Source of the DNA: Pseudomonas sp. RIT-PI-AD
Lineage (GTDB): Bacteria > Pseudomonadota > Gammaproteobacteria > Pseudomonadales > Pseudomonadaceae
Assembly: GCF_025642785.1 (NCBI RefSeq)
Contig: NZ_JANZKU010000003.1
Span: 1-64,000 of the forward strand
Reading direction: 5' to 3'
DNA: 64,000 nucleotides
A program made the position numbers and the translations under genes. Of this stretch, positions 1-8,580 are shown one piece after another. The notes under the pieces were generated by a model. The model saw nothing but the letters and a program-made list of their open reading frames with translations, did not search any database and had not been told where the DNA came from. Positions within the stretch are counted from its first letter, which is position 1, and each line of letters opens with the position of its first letter.

Positions 1-50
1 CTCACCTCTTTTTTGCGGATCGATCGTCCGGGCGCAGCGTGCTCCCGACT

Positions 51-266
51 TCAGGGCCGCATGAACCCATAATCGCGCTCGTCGTCCAGGTTGTCCGCCA
101 GGAAAAGAAGCTCCGCGGCCAGGTCCGCGGCGGAACGGGTCTCCTTGCTGCGGCTGACCAAGGTACCCAGCAGAGCGCGCAATGCCAGCCCGTCGTCGAA
201 CCCCTGCCGCCGCGCCTGCTCCAGGGTTTCCTCCAGCGCTTGCTTGGCCCAACCGTATACGTCCAT
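51..266 (-). CDS. Small uncharacterised acidic protein
   Basis: About 71 residues, mostly predicted helix, with a charged middle (LEETLEQARRQGF) and an acidic end (DNLDDERDYGF). I recognise no domain and assign no function. An in-frame ATG lies further upstream at 341, but the ATG at 266 has a GGGAG ribosome binding site eight bases before it, so I prefer the shorter form. It stands alone on the minus strand, separated by 116 bases from the end of the upstream membrane-protein gene. Codon use looks like its neighbours, with strong G/C at third positions, so it is probably real. Confidence 0.65.
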   Translation of the reverse strand: MDVYGWAKQALEETLEQARRQGFDDGLALRALLGTLVSRSKETRSAADLAAELLFLADNLDDERDYGFMRP

Positions 267-382
267 TCCCATGACTCCCGTAGTGATCCCCGCATCATGG
301 GCGACTGGAAAGGCGCCCGGCTGATCCAGGTCAATCGCCAAGGCGCTCGGGGAACGTCATCGAAGCGGTGAATCCCCCGGCA

Positions 383-1072
383 TCAGCGCGATTTGTCGTC
401 GTCTTTCCAGGGCGCTTGCAGGTAACGCGAGCGGTTGAAGGTTTCCAGCCAGTCCGGGCAGAACACCACCAGCGCGGTGATCGCAGTGCCGTTGATGAAG
501 GCCTCGGGAAACATCACCAACCAGAGGTAGCCGGCGAAATCCTCCAGCCAGGGTGGCATCGGGAACAGGCCGTCGATCCACAGCACACCGAGGCCGACCA
601 GCGTGCAGATCAGCGCGGCCAGCGCCGCCGGGAAGAACCCGCAGCAGAAGATGTAGACGAACAGATTGCGCGGCTGGAAACGCTCCACCCAGTGCGCACA
701 GAGCTCGGTGATCAGCACCGGCAGGAGCACCAACAGCACGCCGTTGATGCCGACGGCCGCCAGGTCCTGCCGGCCCAGGATCACCAGCCCCAGTTGCGCC
801 ACCAGCCCCCCGAGGATCGCGAAGGGCCAATCCAGCAAGAGCGTCACCGCGGTCATGCCGATGAAGTGGAAGGACACGCCGGAATCGAAGTCCCGGCGCA
901 CCATCCACAGCAGGAACAACACCAGCACGGTGCCGAACACCAGGTGCTGCCGGCGCAGGTCGCTGAACAGCTCCAGCCAGGGTGCCCGCCAGGTCGCCCA
1001 GCCGAGCACCGGTAGATAGAGCGCCCAGCCCAGGCTGAGGCTTTCCTGGGACAGCAGCGTGGCGGCGATCAC
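383..1072 (-). CDS. Integral membrane protein, COG3235/CbiM-like
   Basis: A 229-residue inner-membrane protein with about six hydrophobic segments and no signal peptide. The pattern of conserved FHFIGMTA, an ELCAHW segment and EAFINGT resembles the COG3235 family of predicted membrane proteins related to CbiM-type energy-coupling transporter subunits. Its substrate is unknown, and no ATPase or T component is visible nearby. The start codon overlaps the stop of the upstream thioredoxin-like gene (ATGA at 1069-1072), so it is the last gene of a three-gene minus-strand operon. The family call is from memory; transport of a metal or cofactor is an inference. Confidence 0.75.
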   Translation of the reverse strand: MIAATLLSQESLSLGWALYLPVLGWATWRAPWLELFSDLRRQHLVFGTVLVLFLLWMVRRDFDSGVSFHFIGMTAVTLLLDWPFAILGGLVAQLGLVILGRQDLAAVGINGVLLVLLPVLITELCAHWVERFQPRNLFVYIFCCGFFPAALAALICTLVGLGVLWIDGLFPMPPWLEDFAGYLWLVMFPEAFINGTAITALVVFCPDWLETFNRSRYLQAPWKDDDKSR

Positions 1073-1548
1073 CGGGCGACCGCCTGGGCGTCCGACTCCA
1101 GCGCCTGCGTCACCTCGGCGGCCGAGCCCAGCAGGCGTCTCTCCCGAAGCACGCCGTCGCGCAGGAACAGGCCCATCACGCCCTCCTCCGTCGCCATGTA
1201 GCGCGGTGCGATCCGCGCATCGCGGTCGAGCATGACCCGGTAGGGATAATCCCGCATCGCCGGCAGGGCGAACAGCCGCGAAACCAGCCCCGGCATGCGG
1301 CTGATGTCGGCGACGAAAACCCCGTGGCGACGCTCCAGATAATCTTTGGGCCGCTCCGCCAAGGCAGCCTGGACCAGCTTGGCGCCGGCCATGCTGCGCG
1401 CCACCAGCAAGACCCGAACCTGATCGTCGAGGCTATAGGCCCGCTCGTGCTGATCGAGCAGGGTCCAGGGCGCGAGGCGTTCGCCGGGCTCGATGGCCCA
1501 AGCTCCCGCGCTCAAGGCCAGCAGGATCAATACCCAGCCGCTTCTCAT
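1069..1548 (-). CDS. Exported thioredoxin-fold protein without CxxC
   Basis: Starts at the ATG at 1548, five bases after a GGGAGGA ribosome binding site, giving 159 residues. The first 18 residues ([18 protein letters not shown]) form a clear signal peptide, so the protein is periplasmic. The remainder ([23 protein letters not shown] and a later [14 protein letters not shown]) looks like a thioredoxin or peroxiredoxin-like fold, but no CxxC redox pair is present, so it is unlikely to be a disulfide reductase. It overlaps the genes on both sides by ATGA, showing tight translational coupling with the GNAT and membrane-protein genes. Function unknown. Confidence 0.8.
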   Translation of the reverse strand: MRSGWVLILLALSAGAWAIEPGERLAPWTLLDQHERAYSLDDQVRVLLVARSMAGAKLVQAALAERPKDYLERRHGVFVADISRMPGLVSRLFALPAMRDYPYRVMLDRDARIAPRYMATEEGVMGLFLRDGVLRERRLLGSAAEVTQALESDAQAVAR

Positions 1549-1967
1549 CGACGTCCTCCCGTGGAAAACACCCGGATATCCGTGCGCTCGCCCCAACCGG
1601 GTTGCCGCGCCCAGAAAGCCCGCGCCTGCGGCGCCTCGTCGAGGACGAAGACGTGGGACTTCTCGATGCCCGCGGCCGCCAGCCGAGCCAAAGCTTCGTC
1701 GAGCAGGCGGGTAGCCCAGCCGAACCGCCGATAGGGAGAGTCCACGGCCAGGTGTTGCAGATACCCACGACGCCCGTCGTGGCCCGCCATCAGACTGCCC
1801 ACCACTGCGCCGCGCTCCTCCAGCAGCAGGCTGAAGCCCGGGTTGCGCGCCAGGTAGGCGACGAAGGGCGCGAGCGCGTCGTCGGGGCGTAGTCGCAGGC
1901 CCTCCATGCGTTGCCAGAGTTCGATCAAGGCGGCGTGGTCGGCGGGCACGACCGGACGGATCAGCAT
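1545..1967 (-). CDS. GNAT-family N-acetyltransferase
   Basis: A 140-residue protein with the GNAT fold: N-terminal [17 protein letters not shown], the acetyl-CoA-binding beta4-alpha3 segment around [23 protein letters not shown] (the usual R/QxxGxG/A loop appears here as RRFGWA), and a C-terminal [11 protein letters not shown] motif. The acceptor substrate cannot be told from sequence. I chose the ATG at 1967 because the family normally begins directly with the LIRP strand and GAGGG lies upstream; an in-frame ATG at 2003 would add 12 unconserved residues. It is the first gene of the coupled minus-strand operon that continues to 383. Confidence 0.85.
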   Translation of the reverse strand: MLIRPVVPADHAALIELWQRMEGLRLRPDDALAPFVAYLARNPGFSLLLEERGAVVGSLMAGHDGRRGYLQHLAVDSPYRRFGWATRLLDEALARLAAAGIEKSHVFVLDEAPQARAFWARQPGWGERTDIRVFSTGGRR

Positions 1968-2095
1968 GGTTTCGGCACCCTCGGACAAAGCCGCAGTGTA
2001 CACCGCCGCACGGCGCGGCCCGTGCGTACGAATGTCGCGACGCGCATGCCGCTTTTCGCTAGAGTGGCGCCCCTTCGCGACCTTGGGGACAACTC

Positions 2096-2518
2096 ATGCG
2101 ATTGTTTTTTCTGATGTTTTTCATGGCGATCTGTGCCCCGACGCTGGCCCGCGACGACACCTACGGCCAGGTGGTGGTGGACGAGATCACCAGCATCTAC
2201 GACGGCGACACCTTCCGCGCCACCATCCGTGGCTGGCCGCCGGTGGTCGGCCTGCGGGTCCCGGTGCGGCTCTACGGCATCGATACGCCGGAGATGCGTG
2301 ACAACCGGCCGCGGGTGCGCGAGCTGGCACGCTTGGCCAAGCAGTTCAGCGTCGCACGGCTACGCGGAGCCAAGCGCATCGAGTTGCGCAATATTCGCCG
2401 CGACAAGTATTTCCGCCTGCTGGCCGAGGTCTGGGTGGACGGTCAGAGCCTCGGCGGCCTGCTGCTGAAGGCTGGCCTGGCGAAACCCTACGACGGGGGT
2501 ACCAAATCGCCCTGGTAG
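2096..2518 (+). CDS. Secreted thermonuclease (SNase) family protein
   Basis: 140 residues with a signal peptide (MRLFFLMFFMAICAPTLA, about 18 residues) followed by one staphylococcal-nuclease domain. The hallmark residues are visible: the metal-binding YDGDTF at 35-40, RLYGIDTPE at 59-67 with the catalytic Arg and Glu, and a second Arg in DKYFR near 107. It should be a periplasmic or secreted calcium-dependent phosphodiesterase acting on DNA or RNA. It diverges from the GNAT operon across a 128-base gap. The C-terminus is short compared with Staphylococcus Nuc, ending soon after KPYDGG. Confidence 0.9.
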   Translation: MRLFFLMFFMAICAPTLARDDTYGQVVVDEITSIYDGDTFRATIRGWPPVVGLRVPVRLYGIDTPEMRDNRPRVRELARLAKQFSVARLRGAKRIELRNIRRDKYFRLLAEVWVDGQSLGGLLLKAGLAKPYDGGTKSPW

Positions 2519-2536
2519 CGGGCTAAGCTCCGTTGC

Positions 2537-3163
2537 ATGGACGAGTCCGACTACCTGCGCCTGCTCACCCGCCAGGCCGAGCAAGCCAATGACTTCCTTT
2601 CCAATGCGCGCAAATGGGAACGCGAGCGCTGGGTATGCCAGCGCTTGCTGCAAGCCCTGAACCTGCCGCACCGCCTGGAGGAGTTCGGCGGCGGTACGGA
2701 ACCGCCGGACGTGCTGTTCCGCAACGCCAATTTCGAGGTGTTCTTCGTGCTCGACGCCGGACGCCGCCTGAACGAAGAATGGCGTGCCGAGCTCACCCGC
2801 CGGCGCAACGCGTTTTCCCTCAGCCAGTTGGTGCGCCGCGAGGCGCGACCGAAGCGCATTCCCGCCAGCGAACTGCTCAATCGACTGGCGCCCACCCTGC
2901 AGAAAAAAGCCCATAACTACGGCGAGCGCCGCCTCGAACTCGGCGAGCTCGACCTGATCGCCTTCGTCAATCTCAAGCGCGTCGTGCTGGACTTCAACAG
3001 CCCCTTCCCGCCGCCCTCCGACTTCCTCCGCCAGGGCTGGCGCTCGCTGTCGTTGGTCGGGCCCACCTTCGCCCGGGTGCTGTTCGCCCACCCCGACGCG
3101 CCGGACTTCCTCCGCCATAACCTCGGCCGCAGCGTGCTCTTCGACGTGGGGGTCGGCCTGTGA
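2537..3163 (+). CDS. DUF1780 family protein
   Basis: 208 residues matching the Pseudomonas DUF1780 family, whose members have restriction-endonuclease-like folds in solved structures (from memory). Visible segments include KWERERWVCQRLLQAL, FEEFGGGTEPPDVLF-type residues at 48-61 and FEVFFVLDAGRRLN, where acidic residues could form a nuclease site. No biochemical role is established. It starts 18 bases after the nuclease gene and overlaps the following MOSC gene by GTGA at 3160-3163, so the two are translated together. Confidence 0.85.
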   Translation: MDESDYLRLLTRQAEQANDFLSNARKWERERWVCQRLLQALNLPHRLEEFGGGTEPPDVLFRNANFEVFFVLDAGRRLNEEWRAELTRRRNAFSLSQLVRREARPKRIPASELLNRLAPTLQKKAHNYGERRLELGELDLIAFVNLKRVVLDFNSPFPPPSDFLRQGWRSLSLVGPTFARVLFAHPDAPDFLRHNLGRSVLFDVGVGL

Positions 3164-3648
3164 GTCCGTTGCAGGCCCTGCTGGCCGAGGTGCCACAACG
3201 TGGCCGGGTGCACTGGATCGGCGTGCGCCCGGAATCCCGCGGCGCGATGCTCGAGCTGGACGCAGTGGAAGCCCGCCGCGAAGCCGGCCTCACCGGCGAC
3301 CACGCCCGCCCCGGCCCGCGCAACGCCCGCCAGGTCACGCTGATCCAGTGGGAACACCTGGAAGTGATCGCCGGGTTGCTCGGCAAGCCGGTCCTGCCCA
3401 TCGATCTGCGCCGCAACCTCGCGATCAGCGGCATCAATCTGTTCAGCCTGAAAGGTCGGCGTTTCCGCATCGGCGGCGCGATCCTCGAGACCACCGGCTG
3501 GTGCCAGCCCTGCGCGCGGCTGGAGGAACGCCTCGGCAAGGGCACCTTCCAGGCGGTGCGCGGCCACGGCGGGATCACCGCACGGGTCCTGAGCGGCGGC
3601 ATCATCCGCCTCGACGATGGCGTAGGCGTCGAGGCGTTGCCCGACTAG
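3160..3648 (+). CDS. MOSC domain protein
   Basis: 162 residues with a MOSC (molybdenum cofactor sulfurase C-terminal) domain. The GWCQPCARLEE segment near residues 110-120 carries the cysteine typical of the family, which in relatives transfers sulfur to, or binds, the molybdenum cofactor. Other conserved positions are GLTGDHAR, RQVTLIQWEHL and LRRNLAISGINL. The start is GTG at 3160, overlapping the stop of the DUF1780 gene. The family role is in metal-sulfur chemistry; the exact substrate here is unknown. Confidence 0.88.
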   Translation: MSPLQALLAEVPQRGRVHWIGVRPESRGAMLELDAVEARREAGLTGDHARPGPRNARQVTLIQWEHLEVIAGLLGKPVLPIDLRRNLAISGINLFSLKGRRFRIGGAILETTGWCQPCARLEERLGKGTFQAVRGHGGITARVLSGGIIRLDDGVGVEALPD

Positions 3649-3678
3649 AATGACTCCCACTATCAAGTGAGGCCTTCC

Positions 3679-3852
3679 ATGACCAGCCGCCTGAGCCCCG
3701 ATGACCAGCAAAAGGTCGACCTCTACCTGAGCGCGCCTCAGCACCGGGTCGAGCGGCAGCCCTTCCGCCCCTGGCGGTTGATGCTGATCCTGCTGCTGAT
3801 CGTCATCGCCCTCGGCCTGCTCAGCCGCCTCATCAGTCGCCTGGTGCTATGA
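3679..3852 (+). CDS. DUF3094 small membrane protein
   Basis: A 57-residue protein: a soluble N-terminal half (SRLSPDDQQKVDLYLSAPQHRVER) followed by a single membrane helix (LMLILLLIVIALGLLSRLI). This matches the short DUF3094 family found in pseudomonads. I chose the ATG at 3679, six bases after AGG, rather than the in-frame GTG at 3667. It sits between the MOSC gene and ndh on the same strand. Function unknown; location beside ndh is common in Pseudomonas. Confidence 0.8.
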   Translation: MTSRLSPDDQQKVDLYLSAPQHRVERQPFRPWRLMLILLLIVIALGLLSRLISRLVL

Positions 3853-3912
3853 GCCGCCTCCTGCGCTCGCCCGCGACGCCCCCGGATTTCCCAAGCCTTG
3901 TGAGTGCATCCC

Positions 3913-5211
3913 ATGACCCATCGCATCGTGATCGTCGGCGGCGGCGCCGGCGGCCTGGAGCTCGCTACCCGTCTGGGTAGGAGCCTGGGCAAGCGCGGCA
4001 AAGCCCGCGTGATCCTCGCCGACGCCAACCTGACGCACCTGTGGAAACCCTTGCTGCATGAAGTCGCGGCCGGCTCGCTGAACGCCACCGAGAACGAACT
4101 CAACTACGTGGCCCAGGCCAAGTGGAACCACTTCGAGTTCCAGCTCGGCCGCATGAGCGGGCTGGATCGCGAGCGCCGGGCGATCCAGTTGGCGGCGACC
4201 CTGGACGAGGACGGCCGCGAACTGGTGCCCGCCCGCGAGGTGGCCTACGACACCCTGGTGCTGGCGGTCGGCAGCATGACCAACGACTTCGGCACCCTGG
4301 GGGCCGCGCAGCACTGCATCTTCCTCGACACCCGCGCCCAGGCCGAACGTTTCCACCGGCAGATGCTCAGCCACTACCTGCGCGCCCACGCCAATCGCCT
4401 GGACGACAGCAAGATGAGCGTGGCCATCATCGGCGCCGGCGCCACCGGCGTGGAGCTGGCCGCCGAGCTGCATCACGCCGCCCATGAACTGGCTGCTTAT
4501 GGGCTGGACCGCATCCAGCCGGAAAACATGCGCATCACCCTGCTGGAGGCCGGGCCCCGGGTGTTGCCGGTGCTGCCCGAGCGCATCGGCCGGCCGGTGC
4601 GCCAGACCCTGGAGAAACTGGGGGTCACCGTGCTTACCGATACCGCGGTCAGCGAGGTCACCGCCGAGGGCCTGAAGACCCGCGACGGCCGGGAAATCGC
4701 CGCCAGCCTCAAGGTGTGGGCCGCCGGTATCCGCGCACCGGCGTTCCTCAAGGACCTGGATGGCCTGGAGAACAATCGGCTCGGCCAGCTGGTGGTGCGC
4801 CCGACCCTGCAGACCACCCGCGACGACGCGATCTTCGCCCTCGGCGACTGCGCGGCCTGTCCGCTCGGCGACGGCAGCGCACATAACGTGCCGCCCCGCG
4901 CCCAGGCGGCCCACCAGCAGGCCTCGTTGTTGGTCCGCTCGCTGAAGGCGCGTCTCGAAGGGCGGCCGCTGGAAACCTACGTCTACCGCGATTACGGTTC
5001 GCTGATCTCGCTGTCGAGCTTCAGCGCGGTGGGCAATCTCATGGGCAACCTGATGGGCAGCGTGAAGCTGGAAGGCTGGCTGGCGCGGATGTTCTACATC
5101 TCGCTCTACCGGATGCACCAGGTGGCCCTGTACGGTCCCTTCCGCACCCTGTTGCTGATGCTGAGCGACCGCATCGGCCGCAGCACCGACCCGCGCCTGA
5201 AGCTGCACTGA
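3913..5211 (+). CDS. ndh: Type II NADH:quinone oxidoreductase (NDH-2)
   Basis: 432 residues of the non-proton-pumping NADH dehydrogenase family, which passes electrons from NADH through FAD to quinone at the inner face of the cytoplasmic membrane. Visible are the N-terminal FAD-binding IVIVGGGAGGLELATRLG, the NADH-binding VAIIGAGATGVELAAELHHA near residue 175, the FAD-contacting FALGDCAA, the quinone-site PPRAQAAHQQA, and an amphipathic C-terminal region (KLEGWLARMFYISLYRMHQVALYG) that anchors it to the membrane. I start at ATG 3913; an in-frame GTG nine bases upstream is possible. Length is normal for the family. Confidence 0.95.
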   Translation: MTHRIVIVGGGAGGLELATRLGRSLGKRGKARVILADANLTHLWKPLLHEVAAGSLNATENELNYVAQAKWNHFEFQLGRMSGLDRERRAIQLAATLDEDGRELVPAREVAYDTLVLAVGSMTNDFGTLGAAQHCIFLDTRAQAERFHRQMLSHYLRAHANRLDDSKMSVAIIGAGATGVELAAELHHAAHELAAYGLDRIQPENMRITLLEAGPRVLPVLPERIGRPVRQTLEKLGVTVLTDTAVSEVTAEGLKTRDGREIAASLKVWAAGIRAPAFLKDLDGLENNRLGQLVVRPTLQTTRDDAIFALGDCAACPLGDGSAHNVPPRAQAAHQQASLLVRSLKARLEGRPLETYVYRDYGSLISLSSFSAVGNLMGNLMGSVKLEGWLARMFYISLYRMHQVALYGPFRTLLLMLSDRIGRSTDPRLKLH

Positions 5212-5391
5212 CCGGCACGGTCCGCTTCGCCCGAGCGGCGGGGCGGACGCTCGTCCAGAGCCTTGCGGCACGGCGAAGGGCGCATACCGGGGTCTTCCGG
5301 CATCCCTGGCGCGACGGCAGGCGGCGATCCAGCGTTTGCCCGGCGCGCGCGACTGTTCCATGCTGCGTCGCATCCTCGAAGGAGTACGCCT

Positions 5392-6591
5392 ATGACGCGG
5401 GAATCGGGCAGCCTGCCCTTGCAGGGCCTCAAGGTCATTGAAATGGGCCAGCTGATCGCCGGCCCCTTCGCCAGCAAGCTGCTCGGCGAGTTCGGCGCCG
5501 ACGTGATCAAGATCGAACCGCCTGGCGTCGGCGACCCGCTGCGCAAATGGCGCAAGATCAAGGACGGCACCTCGCTCTGGTGGCACGTGCAGTCGCGCAA
5601 CAAACACTCGCTGACCCTGGACCTGAAGCAGGCCGAGGCCCAGGCCATCGTGCGCCGCCTGGTCGCCGAGGCCGACATTCTGGTGGAGAACTTTCGCCCC
5701 GGCACCCTGGAGGACTGGGGGCTGGGTTGGGACGCCCTGGCCGCGCTCAACCCGCGGCTGATCATGCTGCGCATCTCCGGCTATGGCCAGACCGGCCCCT
5801 ACCGCGACCTGCCGGGCTTCGGCGTGATCGGCGAAGCCATGGGCGGCCTGCGCCACCTTTCCGGTCATCCCGGCCAGGCGCCGGTGCGCGTCGGCGTCAG
5901 CATCGGCGATTCGCTGTCCTCGCTGTACGGGGTGATCGGCGTGCTGCTGGCCTTGCAGGAGCGTCAGCGCAGCGGCCTGGGCCAGATGATCGACGTGGCG
6001 CTCTACGAGTCGGTGTTCGCCATGATGGAAAGCCTGGTGCCGGAATACGACGCCTTCGGCTATGTGCGCGAACCGGCCGGCAGCGCCCTGCCCGGCATCA
6101 CCCCGTCCAACTCCTATCCCTGCAACGACGGCGCCTATGTCCTGATCGCCGGCAACGGCGACAGCATCTACAAGCGCCTGATGAGCCTGATCGGCCGCCC
6201 CGACCTGGCCGAGGACCCGCGCCTGGCGCACAACGACGGGCGCAGCGAACAGGCCGAACGCATCGACGTGGCCATCGCCGCGTGGACCCGCCAACGCAGC
6301 CGCGACGAGGTGATCGAAGCGCTCGAAACCGCCCGGGTGCCGGCAGGCTACCCCTACACCGCCGCCGATATCGTCGCCGACCCGCATTACCTGGCACGGC
6401 GGATGATCGAGCAGGTGCAGACCTCCACCGGCCCGCTGAAGGTGCCGGGCGTCCTGCCCAAGCTCAGCCGCACCCCGGGCCGCATCGGCGCCGGCGGTCC
6501 GCGCCTGGGCGAACACACCGACGACGTGCTGGCCGGGCTCGGCCTGAGCGAGGCGCAGCGCCAGGGCCTGCGCGAACGCGGCATCATTTGA
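5392..6591 (+). CDS. Class III CoA-transferase (CaiB/BaiF family)
   Basis: 399 residues. Family III CoA-transferases move CoA between carboxylic acids. Conserved segments are LKVIEMGQLIAGPFASKLLGEFGADVIK (in pieces), RNKHSLTLDLK, ENFRPGTLEDWGL, and GVSIGDSLSSLYGVIGVL, where D173 is the expected catalytic aspartate that forms the acyl anhydride. The start at 5392 has GGAG eight bases upstream. No acyl-CoA dehydrogenase or ligase is adjacent, so the acid substrate is unknown. The gene stands alone between ndh and a WYL regulator. Confidence 0.9.
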   Translation: MTRESGSLPLQGLKVIEMGQLIAGPFASKLLGEFGADVIKIEPPGVGDPLRKWRKIKDGTSLWWHVQSRNKHSLTLDLKQAEAQAIVRRLVAEADILVENFRPGTLEDWGLGWDALAALNPRLIMLRISGYGQTGPYRDLPGFGVIGEAMGGLRHLSGHPGQAPVRVGVSIGDSLSSLYGVIGVLLALQERQRSGLGQMIDVALYESVFAMMESLVPEYDAFGYVREPAGSALPGITPSNSYPCNDGAYVLIAGNGDSIYKRLMSLIGRPDLAEDPRLAHNDGRSEQAERIDVAIAAWTRQRSRDEVIEALETARVPAGYPYTAADIVADPHYLARRMIEQVQTSTGPLKVPGVLPKLSRTPGRIGAGGPRLGEHTDDVLAGLGLSEAQRQGLRERGII

Positions 6592-6807
6592 GGCCTTGAT
6601 GAGCACGCGCGCGCCCAGCAGGATGGGCCGCGCAGCGAAACCTGCATGCCCCCCGTTGGTTTTCTCCGCATCGCGGCCCGGTGAGCCGAGTCATTGATCC
6701 GGGCGGGCCTGCAGCGGCACGCGACTCGGGCAGCCTGAAACCGCTCCCCTTGCCAGGCGCGTGCAGGGCGGGTGAGATAGACGCCCGTCCCTTCCTGTCG
6801 ACCCGCC

Positions 6808-7539
6808 ATGTCCCGCGCCCAACGCCTGCTCGATCTGCTGCAGATCCTGCGTCGCCATCGTTACCCGATCACCGGCGCGGCCCTGGCGGCCCAGTCCGGA
6901 ATCAGCCTGCGCACGCTGTACCGCGACATCGCCACGCTACAGGCCCAGGGTGCGCCCATCGAAGGCGAGCCCGGCCTGGGCTACGTGCTGCGGGCCGGCT
7001 TCGTGCTGCCGCCGTTGATGTTCTCCGACGAGGAAATCGAAGCCCTGGTGCTCGGCTCGCGCTGGGTCGTCCGGCGCGGCGACCCGCGCCTGGCCGCCGC
7101 CGCCGAAGACGCCCTGGCGAAGATCGCGGCGGTACTTCCCGAACGCTTGCGCGACACCCTGGACGCGGGCCTGCTGGTCGGCCCCGGTCAGCCGGTGCTG
7201 GAGGGCGATGTCGACCTGCCGACCCTGCGCCGCGCCATCCGCCAGGAACGCAAGCTGGACATCCGCTACCGCGACCAGCGGGAAACCTCCAGTTCGCGAC
7301 GGGTCTGGCCGTTCGCGCTGGGGTATTTCGAGCAAGTGCGAATGCTGGTGGCCTGGTGCGAACTGCGCCAGGGGTTCCGTCATTTCCGCCTGGACCGGAT
7401 CGAGCACATGACGCTGTGCGAGCAGCGCTACCCGCGCAACCGGCAATCGCTGATCGAGGCATGGCGGCAGAGCCAGGGCATCGGCGAACCCCGACCCCAC
7501 GGCAAGGCGCCGACGAGCGGGGCTGCTGACGAAAACTGA
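6808..7539 (+). CDS. YafY-type transcriptional regulator (HTH + WYL)
   Basis: 243 residues: an N-terminal winged helix-turn-helix (RLLDLLQILRRHRYPITGAALAAQSGISLRTLYRDI, residues 5-40) and a C-terminal WYL-like ligand-sensing domain (residues 130-215, RKLDIRYRDQRE and RVWPFALGYFEQVRMLVAWCELR). WYL proteins sense small molecules or nucleotides. It lies 76 bases upstream of a VOC protein on the same strand; pairs of YafY regulator and VOC enzyme are common, so it probably controls that gene. A 216-base gap precedes it, in which I see no gene. Confidence 0.88.
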   Translation: MSRAQRLLDLLQILRRHRYPITGAALAAQSGISLRTLYRDIATLQAQGAPIEGEPGLGYVLRAGFVLPPLMFSDEEIEALVLGSRWVVRRGDPRLAAAAEDALAKIAAVLPERLRDTLDAGLLVGPGQPVLEGDVDLPTLRRAIRQERKLDIRYRDQRETSSSRRVWPFALGYFEQVRMLVAWCELRQGFRHFRLDRIEHMTLCEQRYPRNRQSLIEAWRQSQGIGEPRPHGKAPTSGAADEN

Positions 7540-7615
7540 CAGTGGACCGGCCTAGGCTGCGCGCAGGCACCGGCAAATCGCCGGGGTTGCCTTCCTCACC
7601 CTATGGAGCGCCGAC

Positions 7616-7990
7616 ATGACCGATCCCCGTTATCTCCTGCTGTACGTGCAGGACCCTCTCGCCAGCGCCGCTTTCTATGCCGACCTGCTGGGCAAGACGC
7701 CGGTGGAGTCCTCTCCCGGCTTTACCCTGTTCGTCCTGGACAACGGAACGAAACTCGGCTTCTGGGCGCGGCCGACGGTGAAGCCAGACGCCCGGCCCGC
7801 TTCCGGGGATCACGGCGAGCTGGGCTTTCCGGTGGCCGACGCGCAGGCCGTGGACGCCCTGTACGCCGAGTGGTCGCGCCGTGGCGTGACGATGGCCCAG
7901 ACGCCCACCTCGCTGGACTTCGGCTACACCTTCGTCGGCCTCGACCCGGACGGGCACCGCCTGCGGGCGTTCGCCTTGACGCTGCCCTAG
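7616..7990 (+). CDS. VOC-family (glyoxalase/bleomycin-resistance-like) protein
   Basis: 124 residues forming one vicinal-oxygen-chelate domain: YLLLYVQDPLASAAFYADLLGK at the start, GTKLGFWARP in the middle and the closing DPDGHRLRAF. Members are metal-dependent isomerases, dioxygenases or binding proteins that sequester antibiotics; the specific role is not readable. GGAG lies seven bases before the ATG. It probably forms a regulator-enzyme pair with the preceding YafY-type gene. It is convergent with the HxlR gene, and the two stop codons overlap by four bases (7987-7990). Confidence 0.85.
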   Translation: MTDPRYLLLYVQDPLASAAFYADLLGKTPVESSPGFTLFVLDNGTKLGFWARPTVKPDARPASGDHGELGFPVADAQAVDALYAEWSRRGVTMAQTPTSLDFGYTFVGLDPDGHRLRAFALTLP

Positions 7991-8439
7991 CCGTCGGCCG
8001 CCTTGTCCACCCGGGTGGCGGCGTACGTCAGGGCCGCGCCATCGCGGCCCGGCAACAGCAAGGGGCCGACCGGATCGCCGCTGGCCCGCTCGACCAGCAC
8101 CGAGCGGGCCTCGCCCGGCTCGAACAGCTGCGCCTCGCCCCATTGGCGCAACGCCACCACCACCTTGAACAGGTCCTCGCCTTTGTCCGTGAGCACGTAC
8201 TCCTGATAGGCGCTGCCATCGGAAGCCGGGGCGATGGCCAGCACCCCGCTTTCCACCAGCGCGCGCAGGCGGTCGCTGAGGATGTTGCGGGCGACGCCGA
8301 GGTTCTTCTGGAACTCGCCGAAACGCCGCAGGCCATCGAAGGCGTCGCGGACGATCAGCAGCGACCAGCGATCGCCGATGACGTCGAGCGCCCGCGCCAC
8401 GGGGCAAGGCGTCGCCGCCTGGATCTTGCGCGTGACCAT
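7987..8439 (-). CDS. HxlR-family transcriptional regulator
   Basis: 150 residues of the HxlR winged-helix family (formerly DUF24). Diagnostic segments are CPVARALDVIGDRWSLLIVRDAFDGLRRFGEFQKNLG in pieces, the recognition helix NILSDRLRALVESG, and the wing YVLTDKGEDLFKVV. The start at 8439 has AGGAGG four bases upstream. The cysteine near residue 10 in the family can act as an aldehyde or redox sensor. It is divergent from an MFS exporter gene across 141 bases that hold an inverted repeat, so it likely represses that exporter and itself. Confidence 0.92.
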   Translation of the reverse strand: MVTRKIQAATPCPVARALDVIGDRWSLLIVRDAFDGLRRFGEFQKNLGVARNILSDRLRALVESGVLAIAPASDGSAYQEYVLTDKGEDLFKVVVALRQWGEAQLFEPGEARSVLVERASGDPVGPLLLPGRDGAALTYAATRVDKAADG

Positions 8440-8548
8440 GGAACCTCCTGGAAATCGACGGCCGCACGGTAACACGCGAATCGACGCGCGAGCAGGCGTC
8501 ACCCCGAAAGCGGTTGCATTTCGAAACTCATCGACCTAGGCTGCCATC

Positions 8549-8567
8549 TGGTTTTTATTTGAAACCA
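8549..8567. promoter_or_regulatory. Inverted repeat, candidate HxlR operator
   Basis: TGGTTT-TTATTTG-AAACCA, a perfect six-base inverted repeat with a seven-base A+T-rich spacer, ends one base before the AAAGGAG ribosome binding site of the MFS gene. A second palindrome, TTTCGAAA, lies at 8519-8526. HxlR dimers bind such spaced repeats, and the gene pair is divergent, so this is a plausible operator. No experimental consensus was available to me. Confidence 0.5.
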
Positions 8568-8580
8568 AAAGGAGCCTGCG

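Noticed and set aside
5212-5391. G+C-rich inverted segments between ndh and the CoA-transferase gene
   Set aside because: Arms are short and broken, without T-run; not supportable as a terminator or RNA gene.
3847-6606. A 919-codon open frame on the minus strand opposite ndh and the CoA-transferase
   Set aside because: Both opposing plus-strand genes have clear family motifs; the minus frame is low-complexity, His/Gln/Ala-rich, with no domain. High G+C third positions open antisense frames.
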